From Halomonas sp. CUBES01 (lineage in GTDB: Bacteria > Pseudomonadota > Gammaproteobacteria > Pseudomonadales > Halomonadaceae), in the NCBI RefSeq assembly GCF_020991005.1, contig NZ_JAJLLW010000003.1:372001-436000 (forward strand): a stretch of 64,000 bases of DNA, read 5' to 3'. A program made the position numbers and the translations under genes. Positions 48,056-57,158 of the stretch are shown here, piece after piece (the stretch's first letter is position 1; each line of letters starts with the position of its first letter). The notes under the pieces were generated by a model. That model saw only the letters and a program-made list of their open reading frames with translations, was not told the DNA's origin and did no database searches.

Positions 48056-49636
48056 CTAGTGGCGGAAGTGGCGCATGCCGGTAAACACCATGGCAATGCC
48101 GGCTTCATTGGCGGCGTCGATCACTTCCTGGTCACGCATGGAGCCGCCCGGCTGAATGACGGCGGTGATGCCGGCTTCGGCGGCGGCATCGATGCCGTCA
48201 CGGAAGGGGAAAAACGCATCCGACGCCATCACGGAGCCCGGCACCGAGAGGCCTTCATCGGCGGCCTTGATGCCGGCGATCTTGGCGGAATAGACGCGGC
48301 TCATCTGCCCGGCGCCCACGCCGATGGTCTGGCCGCTGTTGGCGTACACAATAGCGTTGGACTTGACGAATTTGGCGACGCGCCAGGCAAACGTCAGGTC
48401 GCGCAGCTCCTGCTCGGACGGGGCGCGATTGCTCACCACCGTCAGTTCATCGCGGGAAACCATGCCCTGGTCGCGCTCCTGCACCAGCAAGCCGCCGGTT
48501 ACGCGTTTGAAGTCCAGGGCCTTGGGGGGCTCGCCGGGCCAGTGTGCGCTGACGTCCAGCAGCCGCACGTTCTTCTTGGCCGCCACAATTGCCGCGGCAT
48601 CGTCGCTTACTCCAGGAGCGATGATGACTTCAACGAACTGACGGTCGATGATGGCCTGAGCGGTGTCGGCATCCAGGGCCACGTTGAAGGCAATAATGCC
48701 GCCAAACGCACTGGTCGGGTCGGTGGCGAAGGCTTTGTCGTAGGCCTCAAGGGCCGTGGCACCAATGGCAACCCCGCAGGGGTTGGCGTGCTTGACGATG
48801 ACGCAGGCGGTATCGGTGAATGCTTTGACGCATTCAAAGGCGGCATCGGTGTCGGCGACGTTGTTGTACGACAGCGGCTTGCCCTGCAGTATCTTGGCCG
48901 TTGCCACGCCGGGCTCGTTGGCGTCGGCTTCGGTGTAGAACGCGGCCTGCTGGTGAGGGTTCTCGCCGTAGCGCATCGTCTGCTGCTTGTGCAGCTGCAG
49001 GTTGAACGTGCGCGGGAAGTCGCTTGCCGACGCTTCTACCTGGCGGCCCAGGTAGTTGGCAATGGCACCGTCATAGCTGGCGGTGTGCTCAAACGCCTTG
49101 ACCGCAAGGTCGAAGCGAGTGGCATCGCTGACCTGGCCATCCTGGGCGGCGAGCTCGCCAAGTACGCGGGGGTAGTCGTCGGCATTGACCACGATGGTGG
49201 TGTAGGCGTGATTCTTGGCGCAGGCGCGAACCATGGTCGGGCCGCCGATGTCGATGTTTTCGATCGCGTCCCCAAGGGTGCAGTCAGGCTTGGCGACCGT
49301 GGCGGCGAAGGGGTAGAGGTTCACCACGACCATATCGATCGGCGTAATATCGTTGGCTGCCATGACGTCATCGTCCTGGCCGCGGCGGGCAAGAATGCCG
49401 CCATGGATCTTGGGGTGCAACGTTTTGACCCGGCCATCCATGATTTCGGGAAAGCCGGTATGCTCGCTGACTTCCTTGACCGGAATCTGGTGTTCCTGCA
49501 GCAGGCGGAAGGTGCCGCCTGTGGACAGGAGTTCCACGCCATGTGCGGACAAGCCGCGGGCAAACTCGACGATACCGGTTTTATCAGAAACGCTCAGCAG
49601 GGCGCGGCGGACGGGGGTCACAGTGCTATCAGCCAT
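48056..49636 (-). CDS. purH: Bifunctional AICAR transformylase/IMP cyclohydrolase
   Basis: A 526-residue PurH. The N-terminal IMP cyclohydrolase domain (about 1-200) has [15 protein letters not shown] and the [17 protein letters not shown] segment. The C-terminal AICAR formyltransferase domain has the catalytic Lys-His in [14 protein letters not shown]. It makes the last two steps of IMP synthesis. The frame opens at 49687, but the ATG at 49636 fits family N-termini. It is 53 bases downstream of fis on the same strand, so dusB-fis-purH may be one operon. Confidence 0.97.
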   Translation of the reverse strand: MADSTVTPVRRALLSVSDKTGIVEFARGLSAHGVELLSTGGTFRLLQEHQIPVKEVSEHTGFPEIMDGRVKTLHPKIHGGILARRGQDDDVMAANDITPIDMVVVNLYPFAATVAKPDCTLGDAIENIDIGGPTMVRACAKNHAYTTIVVNADDYPRVLGELAAQDGQVSDATRFDLAVKAFEHTASYDGAIANYLGRQVEASASDFPRTFNLQLHKQQTMRYGENPHQQAAFYTEADANEPGVATAKILQGKPLSYNNVADTDAAFECVKAFTDTACVIVKHANPCGVAIGATALEAYDKAFATDPTSAFGGIIAFNVALDADTAQAIIDRQFVEVIIAPGVSDDAAAIVAAKKNVRLLDVSAHWPGEPPKALDFKRVTGGLLVQERDQGMVSRDELTVVSNRAPSEQELRDLTFAWRVAKFVKSNAIVYANSGQTIGVGAGQMSRVYSAKIAGIKAADEGLSVPGSVMASDAFFPFRDGIDAAAEAGITAVIQPGGSMRDQEVIDAANEAGIAMVFTGMRHFRH

Positions 49637-49689
49637 GGGGGTGCTCGTGTGTGCAGGATGAAAGAGTGGAAAACAACGACGCCCCACGG

Positions 49690-50034
49690 TCAGGGGGCGT
49701 CACCTTCAATAAGTCCGTAAAGCTTCAATTTCTTGCGCAGCGTGCCACGGTTGAGGCCGAGTACATCCGCCGCCCGTGTCTGGTTACCGTCGGTGTGCTC
49801 AAGCACGCAGGCCAGCAGCGGCGCCTCTACTTCGGCCATCACCATGGCGTACAGGTCGCTTGCCTGGCTGCCATCGAGATGCTCGAAGTAGCGACGCATC
49901 GCGGTTTCCACGGCTTCGCGAAGCGGTTGCGGAGGCGTGCTGGCCGAAGGGTCAGCCAGCGTGCCGGCTAACCGGGTCTGGCCGTCGCTAACACTGTTAT
50001 CGCTGGAAAGAAGATCAAGATCGCGTTCGGTCAT
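49690..50034 (-). CDS. fis: DNA-binding protein Fis
   Basis: A 114-residue Fis. The N-terminal arm is variable. The core is [37 protein letters not shown], and the C-terminal helix-turn-helix reads [20 protein letters not shown], nearly as in E. coli. It bends DNA and controls stable RNA and other genes. The start overlaps the dusB stop by 4 bases (ATGA), the standard dusB-fis arrangement of gammaproteobacteria. Confidence 0.97.
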   Translation of the reverse strand: MTERDLDLLSSDNSVSDGQTRLAGTLADPSASTPPQPLREAVETAMRRYFEHLDGSQASDLYAMVMAEVEAPLLACVLEHTDGNQTRAADVLGLNRGTLRKKLKLYGLIEGDAP

Positions 50035-51071
50035 GCTGCATAGCTTCCTTTGGCTAGCAGACGCTTGATGGCATCGGGCGCCATGGCGTCGTTGATCCAG
50101 TTGACTTGTGTTTCGGTGGATGCCAATCCATTGAACTGCTGTTTCAAATCACGCCGTTGCTCCGGGGTAAACCGGGCATCCTCGTTGAGATACCAGCCGA
50201 GGTGCTTGCGCGCAATGCGCACCCCCATGGTGGCGCCGTAGAACCCATGCAGGGCGCTCAAGTGGTCGATCAGCACGTGGCGACGCTCGTCAAGGCCTGG
50301 CGCTGCGCCGTGCTCGCCATGCTCAAGAAAGTGCTGGATCTGTTGAAAAATCCAGGGGTTCCCCTGGGCCGCCCGGCCGAGCATCACGGCGTCTGCCTGG
50401 GTATAGCGCAGCACTTCAGCCGCTTTTTCCGGGCTGGTGATATCGCCGTTGGCAATCACCGGAATTCCCAGGCGCGACTTGATATCGGCAATGGTGTCGT
50501 ACTCGGCCCACCCAGTATAGCGCTGCTCGCGATGACGGCCATGAACCGCCAGTGATTGAATGCCTGCCTGCTCGGCAAGCCGCGCAATACGCACGCCGTT
50601 ATTGGAGTCGGCGCACCAGCCGGTGCGAATTTTCAGCGTCACGGGGATATCGACGGCGTTGACCACGGCATCAAGAATGTCACCGACGAGTTTCTCATCG
50701 CGCAGCAGGGCAGAGCCAGCGGCCTTGTTGCAAACTTTTTTGGCCGGGCAGCCCATGTTGATATCGATCACCTGCGCGCCCAGGTCGGCATTCAGTCTGG
50801 CGGCGCGGGCAAGCATCTCGGCGTCGCCCCCGGCGATCTGTACCACCCGAGGATCGGGCTCGCCGCGATGATCCATGCGCAGCTGGGATTTGCGTGTGTG
50901 CCACAGGCTAGGATCGGCAGTGACCATTTCACCCACCACCCAGCCGGCTCCCAGGCGCCGGCATAGCTGGCGGAAGGGGCGGTCGGTGACCCCGGCCATT
51001 GGTGCCAGCATGAGCCGGTTAGGCAGGACGTAGGGGCCGATCTTGAGCGGTTCAGATATCGATAGGGTCAT
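50031..51071 (-). CDS. dusB: tRNA-dihydrouridine synthase B
   Basis: A 346-residue flavin-dependent TIM-barrel enzyme. Motifs are MLAPMAGVTDRPFR, the catalytic Cys in MGCPAKKVCNKAAGSALL, the KIRTGW segment and VIANGDITSPEKA in the phosphate-binding part. It reduces uridines to dihydrouridine in the D-loop of tRNA. It is the first gene of the dusB-fis pair and probably carries the regulatory 5' region of fis. No strong ribosome site was seen. Confidence 0.96.
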   Translation of the reverse strand: MTLSISEPLKIGPYVLPNRLMLAPMAGVTDRPFRQLCRRLGAGWVVGEMVTADPSLWHTRKSQLRMDHRGEPDPRVVQIAGGDAEMLARAARLNADLGAQVIDINMGCPAKKVCNKAAGSALLRDEKLVGDILDAVVNAVDIPVTLKIRTGWCADSNNGVRIARLAEQAGIQSLAVHGRHREQRYTGWAEYDTIADIKSRLGIPVIANGDITSPEKAAEVLRYTQADAVMLGRAAQGNPWIFQQIQHFLEHGEHGAAPGLDERRHVLIDHLSALHGFYGATMGVRIARKHLGWYLNEDARFTPEQRRDLKQQFNGLASTETQVNWINDAMAPDAIKRLLAKGSYAA

Positions 51072-51116
51072 GGCAATGGGCGCTGTGATAGTGCGATTAA
51101 CGACCCTCGAGTCGTT

Positions 51117-51143
51117 CGAGGAGGCGTATGATACGCCTCCTCG
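51117..51143. terminator. Perfect 13-bp palindrome between dusB and prmA
   Basis: CGAGGAGGCGTAT, a single G and its exact reverse complement ATACGCCTCCTCG. It lies 39 bases after the prmA stop (minus strand) and 46 bases upstream of dusB. As RNA it makes a stable hairpin, a possible prmA terminator without a T-tract. Because it lies in the dusB-fis promoter zone it could also be a protein-binding site. Confidence 0.55.
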
Positions 51144-51181
51144 ACGGTGGGGTGAAGGCGGCCTATGTCGTAAACAGCAGA

Positions 51182-52093
51182 TTAAACGAGGCGCTGCCCA
51201 GTCAGTCGTACCCAGCCTTCGCGTACGGTGGGTTCGTCCATCTGTAGACCCTGTGCCTGGTAGGCGTTAAGCACTTCGTCGGCCTGGTTGGCCAGAATAC
51301 CCGAGAGCGCAAGCCGCCCGCCGGGCGCTACGTGACCGGCAATCGTCGGGGCAAGCTCGACCAGTGGCCCGGCCAGAATGTTGGCGGTCACGATCGGGTA
51401 GTCACCCGCCGCCAGCTGTTCGGGGTAGCATAGCGACAGATCTGCTTCGTCGATATGGTTGCGCTGGGCATTTTCGCGGCTGGCCTGCAGGGCCTGGGGG
51501 TCGATGTCTGTCCCGTCGGCATGCGCCGCGCCGAGCTTTAACGCCGCGATGGCCAGAATGCCGGAACCGCAGCCGATATCGAGCACCGTTTGAGCGTCCA
51601 GCAGGCCGTTGACGGCCAAGCCATCAAGCCACTCAAGGCAAAGCGCCGTGGTCGGGTGGGTGCCGGTGCCGAAGGCAAGGCCGGGGTCGAGCACCAGGTT
51701 GACGCCATCGGCCTGGGGTGGCTCATGCCAGCTAGGCACGATCCAGAGGCGCTCGCCCATGCGCAGTGGCGTGAAGTCCTCCATCCACTCGCGTTCCCAA
51801 TCGCGATCCGCCAGCAGCTCGTACTCGATGGTCGGGCAGGGGTCGTCCGGCATCTGCTCGGCCCAAGAGGCTTCAATGCGCGCGAGCATGGCATCGATGC
51901 CTTCCAGGTCGTCATAAAGCCCGGTGACGACGGTGTCTTGCCAAAGAGGGGTTGTGCCGCGCTCGGGCTCGAACACTGGGTCATCGTGGGCGTCTTGCAG
52001 CCCAATCGCCGTCGCGCCCTCTTCCAGCAGCAGCTCTTCAAGCCGCTCTGCATGTTCGGGCGGGACGTGCGCTTTCAGTTGAAGCCAGGGCAT
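51182..52093 (-). CDS. prmA: Ribosomal protein L11 methyltransferase
   Basis: A 303-residue enzyme. The N-terminal L11-recognition domain (about 1-90, PWLQLKAHVPPEHAERLEEL) is followed by a class I methyltransferase domain with VLDIGCGSGILAIAALKLGA (SAM loop) and VTANILAGPLVEL (substrate-side motif). It trimethylates ribosomal protein L11. I use the ATG at 52093 (GGAG 7 bases before); the frame runs on to 52153. It is downstream of accBC on the same strand but separated by a terminator. Confidence 0.95.
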   Translation of the reverse strand: MPWLQLKAHVPPEHAERLEELLLEEGATAIGLQDAHDDPVFEPERGTTPLWQDTVVTGLYDDLEGIDAMLARIEASWAEQMPDDPCPTIEYELLADRDWEREWMEDFTPLRMGERLWIVPSWHEPPQADGVNLVLDPGLAFGTGTHPTTALCLEWLDGLAVNGLLDAQTVLDIGCGSGILAIAALKLGAAHADGTDIDPQALQASRENAQRNHIDEADLSLCYPEQLAAGDYPIVTANILAGPLVELAPTIAGHVAPGGRLALSGILANQADEVLNAYQAQGLQMDEPTVREGWVRLTGQRLV

Positions 52094-52112
52094 GCCAGGT
52101 CTCCGCAACAGC

Positions 52113-52141
52113 AAAAAAAGCGGGATGGCGGTGCCACCCCG
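52113..52141 (-). terminator. Terminator of accBC
   Basis: On the minus strand CGGGGTGGC pairs with GCCATCCCG (one G-T pair) around a short loop, followed by GC and seven T residues (52119-52113). It starts 28 bases after the accC stop. Confidence 0.88.
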
Positions 52142-52168
52142 TTCATAACGCACTCAGCAGCATAAGCC

Positions 52169-53509
52169 TCAGCTGCTGAGTTTCTTTTCGAGATAGTGGA
52201 TGTTGACGCCACCCTGACGGAAGTAGCTGTCACGCACTAGATCCTTCTGCAGGTCGATGTTGGTCTTGATTCCTTCGACCAGTAACTCATCCAGCGCATT
52301 GCGCATGCGAGTCAGCGCAATGTCACGGTCCTCCCCCCAGGTGATCAGCTTGCCGATCAGCGAATCGTAATGCGGCGGTACGGTATAGCCGGTGTACAGG
52401 TGGGAATCCATGCGCACGCCCAGACCGCCGGGCGCGTGATAGAGCGTCACCTTGCCGGGCGACGGCATGAAGGTGCGGGAATCCTCGGCGTTGATGCGGC
52501 ATTCAAAGGCGTGACCGTTGATCTTGACGTCTTCCTGGCGAATCGACAGCGGCATGCCCGAGGCGATACGCAGCTGTTCCTTGACGATATCGACGCCGGT
52601 GATCATCTCGGTGACTGGGTGCTCGACCTGAACGCGGGTGTTCATTTCGATAAAGAAGAAATCGCCGTCTTCGTAGAGGAATTCGAACGTCCCCGCACCG
52701 CGGTAGTTGATTTCCAGGCAGGCCTGGCGGCAGGCTTCCAGCACCCTGGCGCGGGCCTCGGGGTCGATGCCCGGCGCCGGGGCTTCCTCCAGCACCTTTT
52801 GGTGACGGCGCTGCAGCGAGCAGTCACGGTCATAGAGGTGAATGGCATTGCCCTGGCCGTCGGCGAGTACCTGAACTTCCACGTGGCGCGGGTTTTCGAG
52901 GAATTTCTCCATGTAGACGGTGCCATCGCCAAACGAGGAGTGAGCCTCGGTTCGCGTGACGTTGATGGCCGATAACAGGTGACCTTCGGCATGCACGACG
53001 CGCATGCCGCGCCCACCACCACCGGCTGCCGCCTTGATGATCACCGGGTAGCCGATGCGTCGAGCGGTTGCGAGATTGATCTCGTCTTCGTCGCCCAGCG
53101 GACCGTCTGAACCGGGCACGGTGGGCACGCCAGCCGCTTTCATGGATTCAATGGCGCTGACTTTGTCGCCCATCAAGCGAATCGTCTCGGCGCGCGGGCC
53201 GATAAACGTGAAACCGGAGCGCTCTACCTGCTCGGCAAAGTTGGCGTTCTCGGAGAGGAAGCCGTAGCCCGGGTGAATGGCGCTTGAATCGGTGACTTCC
53301 GCGGCGCTGATCAGTGCCGGAATATTGAGATAGGACTGTGCGGAGGAGGCCGGGCCGATGCACACGGCTTCATCGGCCAGGCGTACGTGCATGAGTTCAC
53401 GGTCGGCCTTGGAATGCACCGCCACGGTCTTGATGCCTAGCTCTTTACAGGCCCGGAGGATACGTAGGGCAATCTCGCCGCGGTTGGCGATAAGTACCTT
53501 GTCGAGCAT
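52169..53509 (-). CDS. accC: Biotin carboxylase subunit of acetyl-CoA carboxylase
   Basis: A 446-residue ATP-grasp enzyme. It starts [17 protein letters not shown]; the Gly-rich ATP loop is [14 protein letters not shown], and the active-site [18 protein letters not shown] segment is intact. It carboxylates biotin on AccB to begin malonyl-CoA synthesis. An ATG four codons earlier (53521) is also possible; I chose the family start. It follows accB by 30 bases. Confidence 0.97.
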   Translation of the reverse strand: MLDKVLIANRGEIALRILRACKELGIKTVAVHSKADRELMHVRLADEAVCIGPASSAQSYLNIPALISAAEVTDSSAIHPGYGFLSENANFAEQVERSGFTFIGPRAETIRLMGDKVSAIESMKAAGVPTVPGSDGPLGDEDEINLATARRIGYPVIIKAAAGGGGRGMRVVHAEGHLLSAINVTRTEAHSSFGDGTVYMEKFLENPRHVEVQVLADGQGNAIHLYDRDCSLQRRHQKVLEEAPAPGIDPEARARVLEACRQACLEINYRGAGTFEFLYEDGDFFFIEMNTRVQVEHPVTEMITGVDIVKEQLRIASGMPLSIRQEDVKINGHAFECRINAEDSRTFMPSPGKVTLYHAPGGLGVRMDSHLYTGYTVPPHYDSLIGKLITWGEDRDIALTRMRNALDELLVEGIKTNIDLQKDLVRDSYFRQGGVNIHYLEKKLSS

Positions 53510-53539
53510 GGGAGAGTCCATCCGTATTGAAATGAGGGT

Positions 53540-54013
53540 TTAAGCGATGACGATCATGGGCTGATCGAATTCCACCGGCTCACCGTCTTCTACCAGAATG
53601 GCTTCCACCACGCCGTCTCGATCCGCTTCTATTTGGTTCATCATTTTCATGGCTTCCACGATGCACACCGTATCGCCCTGCTTGACCGTATCGCCTACTT
53701 CTACAAAGGATTTGGCGCCCGGTGCAGGGCTGCGGTAGAAAGTGCCCACCATTGGCGAGTTGACGGCTTCACCGCGATAGCTGCTGCCGGGTGCCGACTC
53801 TGCCTCAGGTGCGGGCGCGCTGGCGGCGGGGGCGGCCGGCGCCTGTTGTTGAGGGGCAGGCTGGGGATACTGGGGCATTGACTGTGGCTGCCAGGTGGCC
53901 CCGTTGGGATGGCGGCTGATACGGACAGACTCTTCGCCTTCCTGAATTTCAATCTCGCTGATGTTGGACTCTTCGAGCAGCTCAATCAGTTTTTTAACTT
54001 TGCGGATATCCAT
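53540..54013 (-). CDS. accB: Biotin carboxyl carrier protein of acetyl-CoA carboxylase
   Basis: A 157-residue BCCP. The N-terminal helical region is followed by a Pro/Ala/Gln-rich hinge (about 42-80). The C-terminal biotinyl domain has the biotin Lys123 in [16 protein letters not shown]. It carries CO2 from AccC to the carboxyltransferase. It is the first gene of accBC; the 296-base region upstream, to dsbD, holds no gene and must contain the promoter. Confidence 0.97.
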   Translation of the reverse strand: MDIRKVKKLIELLEESNISEIEIQEGEESVRISRHPNGATWQPQSMPQYPQPAPQQQAPAAPAASAPAPEAESAPGSSYRGEAVNSPMVGTFYRSPAPGAKSFVEVGDTVKQGDTVCIVEAMKMMNQIEADRDGVVEAILVEDGEPVEFDQPMIVIA

Positions 54014-54309
54014 TACCTAGCCCCATCACTATCGTTAAGAGTGGTGTGCCTACCACGCGGAAACGGCGCAGTAAACCAAATTAAAAAATGTAGAGAACGC
54101 CGCATGATGACGAACGTTAACCCTTTTTACTGCTTTTAAAGGCAGAAGTTCAATTAATATGGTGGCGAAGTTTGCCGAAAAACTCAAACGATGTCCAGCC
54201 ATGCTGGCGTTGAGGTCAGGAGGCGCTTATTAATACGATCGTTTGGCGATCTTCGCGACAGAATGCGGGTGGATGACGCCGAAAGGGCGTTCGTCTTGCC
54301 TGGTTCAGG

Positions 54310-56226
54310 CTAGCGACTGTCGACCCATTGCGCCAATTTGCGCAGATGACGGGTGAAATCGGCGGCATTGATGTCGCCCTGAATGCGTGCCTCGCGTATC
54401 TCTTGCCCGGCATGGAAAAACAACAGGCTAGGCGGGCCGAATAGCTGGAAACGATTCAGCAGCGCGCGACTCTGCGCATTGGTATCGGTGACGTCGACCG
54501 CAATGCGCTCGAAGCCCGCCAGCTCGTCAATCACATCAGGGTCGGTATAGACCTCCCGCTCCAGCAGGCGGCAAGAGATGCACCAGTCGGCGGTAAAGTG
54601 GACGAAAACGGGCCGGTCTGCCGTTTCGGCGTCCGCCAGGGCGCTGTCGAGGCCAGACATGCTGTCCAGGCGTTGAAAGGCCAGCGGCGCGGTCGCCGCG
54701 CCGCTGGCGGAGCCAGATGGCTGCAACGGGCGCAGCGGGTCGTTCGACCCTTGGGCGGCGCCGATCGTCAAGGCAATGCCCCAGGTCAGCAATACCAGTC
54801 CCAGCGTCTGGCGTGCTTTTGGCCAGCCGGAAGGCGTGTTGGTCTGCACGGCGCCCAGCGCCAGCGCGGTGCCGATGGCCAGCGCGGCCCAGAGCAGCAG
54901 CGCGACCGGCCCCGGTACCAGGCGCTCCACCATCCAGATGGCGACGCCGAATAGCAGTAGGCCAAAGGCGATCTTGACGCCGTTGAGCCAGGCCCCCGAA
55001 CGGGGCAGCAGGGTTGCCCCGAAGGTGCCAACCAGAAGCAGGGGCACGCCCATGCCCATTCCCAGGGCAAACAGCATGGCGCCGCCGGTGAGCGCATCGC
55101 CGGTGGTGGAAATGATCACCAGCGCGCCGGCCAGGGGCGCCGTGACGCAGGGCGACACCACCAGCACCGATAATGCGCCTGCCAGCGCCAGGCCAGGTAG
55201 ACCGCTGCGCTGCGCCCGTGCCTGCCAGGCGTCGACACGCTGTGCGACGCGAGGCGACAGGCGCAGGTCAAAGGCACCGAGCATGGCCAGTCCAAACACG
55301 CAGAAAAGCACTGCAAAGGTAATCAGTACCGGGGCGGACTGGAGCTGCGCCTGGAGGTTGAGGCCGGCCCCAAACAGGCCCATCAGTACACCGACCGCTG
55401 CATAGGTGACGGCCATGCCCAGCACATAGCTAGCCGACAGCAGGAAAGCACGGGGGCGGGTGGGTTGCTGGCCGACGATGATCGACGACAGGATGGGCAC
55501 CATGGGCAATACGCACGGGGTGAAAGTCAGCCCGATGCCCGCCAGGAAAAACAGGCCCAGCGCCAGGGGAAGGCTGGCGTCGGTCATCAGTTGGCTAAAG
55601 CGGCTGTCCTCGCTCTGGGGGGCGCCAAGGGGGGCGGCGCTGTCGTCAATTTCAGCAGACGTGTCAGTTGTCTCAGCTGTACTGGTGGCTTCATCCGACG
55701 TTTCTTCGGGCGACGCGGCGGGTGCCTCTTCATCTTCATCGCTGGTTGCGGGCGCCCAATCGGCAAACGCAGGCGGTGGCTGGCTTTCGGTGGCCTGCAG
55801 TGCCAAGGTTTCCGGCGGGTAACATAGCCCGGCGTCAGCGCAGCCCTGGAAGGTGAAGTCGATATCCAGCGGGCCTGACACGTCATTTTCCAAAGGCACT
55901 TCCATGACCACCCGGTTGCGGAAAATATACACGTCGCCCAGGAATTCATCATTGGTGTAGGTGCCCTCGGGCAGTTCGGGTTCTCCCAGGCGAACGCCAT
56001 TGTTCAGGCTGTCCACGGCAAACTGGTGCCGGTAGAGGTAATACTCGTCAGCGGCTTCAACGCCCACGAAGAGCGTGTCACCGTCGTGCCAGGCAGTGGG
56101 TTGAAAGGCTTCCAGAACGGGCAGAAAGTCATCGTTCTGGTCGCTTGAAGAGAACCACTGCGCCTGGGCCAATAGCGGTAGCGCGCCGAGCAGAAGTAAC
56201 AGCCCTAACCGTCGAATCGTAAGCAA
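54310..56226 (-). CDS. dsbD: Thiol:disulfide interchange protein DsbD
   Basis: A 638-residue three-domain protein. It has a signal peptide (about 1-22, ending AQAQW). The N-terminal periplasmic domain has the redox pair in QGCADAGLCYPPETL. The hydrophobic core of about eight helices has TFTPCVLPMVPIL and SPCVTAPLAGAL. The C-terminal thioredoxin-like domain has CISC in VHFTADWCISCRLLE. It moves electrons from cytosolic thioredoxin to periplasmic DsbC and cytochrome c maturation. A Glu/Asp/Ser/Thr-rich linker separates the first domain from the membrane core. Confidence 0.95.
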   Translation of the reverse strand: MLTIRRLGLLLLLGALPLLAQAQWFSSSDQNDDFLPVLEAFQPTAWHDGDTLFVGVEAADEYYLYRHQFAVDSLNNGVRLGEPELPEGTYTNDEFLGDVYIFRNRVVMEVPLENDVSGPLDIDFTFQGCADAGLCYPPETLALQATESQPPPAFADWAPATSDEDEEAPAASPEETSDEATSTAETTDTSAEIDDSAAPLGAPQSEDSRFSQLMTDASLPLALGLFFLAGIGLTFTPCVLPMVPILSSIIVGQQPTRPRAFLLSASYVLGMAVTYAAVGVLMGLFGAGLNLQAQLQSAPVLITFAVLFCVFGLAMLGAFDLRLSPRVAQRVDAWQARAQRSGLPGLALAGALSVLVVSPCVTAPLAGALVIISTTGDALTGGAMLFALGMGMGVPLLLVGTFGATLLPRSGAWLNGVKIAFGLLLFGVAIWMVERLVPGPVALLLWAALAIGTALALGAVQTNTPSGWPKARQTLGLVLLTWGIALTIGAAQGSNDPLRPLQPSGSASGAATAPLAFQRLDSMSGLDSALADAETADRPVFVHFTADWCISCRLLEREVYTDPDVIDELAGFERIAVDVTDTNAQSRALLNRFQLFGPPSLLFFHAGQEIREARIQGDINAADFTRHLRKLAQWVDSR

Positions 56227-56334
56227 AATGTGTCCTTGGTCGATAGCGTCATATCAGGTGGCTAGCATAACGCAACATGGCGTGCGGGTAACGGTCGGCG
56301 CCTGCCTTCAGGGTAATAACGGTTCGCCAACGAA

Positions 56335-56360
56335 ACGGGGCCACCCGAAGGTGGCCCCGT
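56335..56360 (-). terminator. Terminator of ppa
   Basis: A perfect 11-bp stem (ACGGGGCCACC / GGTGGCCCCGT) with a CGAA loop (TTCG on the minus strand), followed by TTCG. It starts 22 bases after the ppa stop. Confidence 0.82.
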
Positions 56361-56381
56361 CTAACGCTTGCGCCTAAGCAA

Positions 56382-56912
56382 TTAGGCTTTGTGGTAAGCC
56401 GCCGCTGATTTTTCGATCGCCTTGCGCGCTGCTTCCACGCCTTCCCAGGACTCGACCTTGACCCATTTGCCTTTTTCGAGATCCTTGTAGTTCTCGAAGA
56501 AATGGGCGATCTGCTGGCGCAGCAGTTCGGGCAGGTCGGTGACTTCCTGGACGTCGTCGTAGAGCGAGCTGAGCTTGGGGTGCGGCACGCACACCAGCTT
56601 GGCATCTTCACCGGCTTCGTCGGTCATGTTAAGAATGCCGACCGGGCGCGCACGAATGATGCTGCCCGGCTGAACCGGGTGCGGCGTGACGACGAGCGCG
56701 TCCAGCGGGTCGCCATCGTCGGCCAGGGTGTGGGGAATAAAGCCATAGTTGGCCGGGTAGAACATGGGGGTGGCCATAAAGCGGTCGACCAGCAGGGCCC
56801 CCATGTCTTTGTCGATCTCATACTTGATCGGGGCATGGTTGGCAGGGATTTCAATCGCCACGTATAGGTCGTTGGGCAGATCCTTACCAGCGGGGATGTT
56901 GTCGAAGTTCAT
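56382..56912 (-). CDS. ppa: Inorganic pyrophosphatase
   Basis: A 176-residue soluble family I pyrophosphatase. The metal-binding signature DGDPLDALV follows GFIPHTLAD. Other family residues include [16 protein letters not shown] and the C-terminal [13 protein letters not shown]. It splits pyrophosphate to drive biosynthesis. It lies 2 kb from a gene for a PPi-type phosphofructokinase, which uses or makes the same PPi. Strong terminator downstream. Confidence 0.97.
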   Translation of the reverse strand: MNFDNIPAGKDLPNDLYVAIEIPANHAPIKYEIDKDMGALLVDRFMATPMFYPANYGFIPHTLADDGDPLDALVVTPHPVQPGSIIRARPVGILNMTDEAGEDAKLVCVPHPKLSSLYDDVQEVTDLPELLRQQIAHFFENYKDLEKGKWVKVESWEGVEAARKAIEKSAAAYHKA

Positions 56913-57158
56913 CGTTTATTCCTTGGTCGTACAATGGCTAGGCAATCGAAATTGCTATATGGATGGCGTCGAATTATACGAACATGGCCGCAGGATTACC
57001 AATGCGACATAGGTGTTGCGCTGATTCGCTTGGCGTCTGGCCTTGCCGATTGCCATGCCACGACGTTTGGCGGGCATCACTTGATGTTTCCAGCGTGTAT
57101 CATGGGCGCTCTTAGACAGTGATGTCAGTGGCCAACGCAGTATGCTCAGGAGGATGAC

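Noticed and set aside
48059..49720. A 553-codon open frame on the plus strand opposite purH
   Set aside because: purH on the minus strand is unmistakable over the same bases; the antisense frame is a by-product of GC-rich codon use and has no ribosome site or family features.
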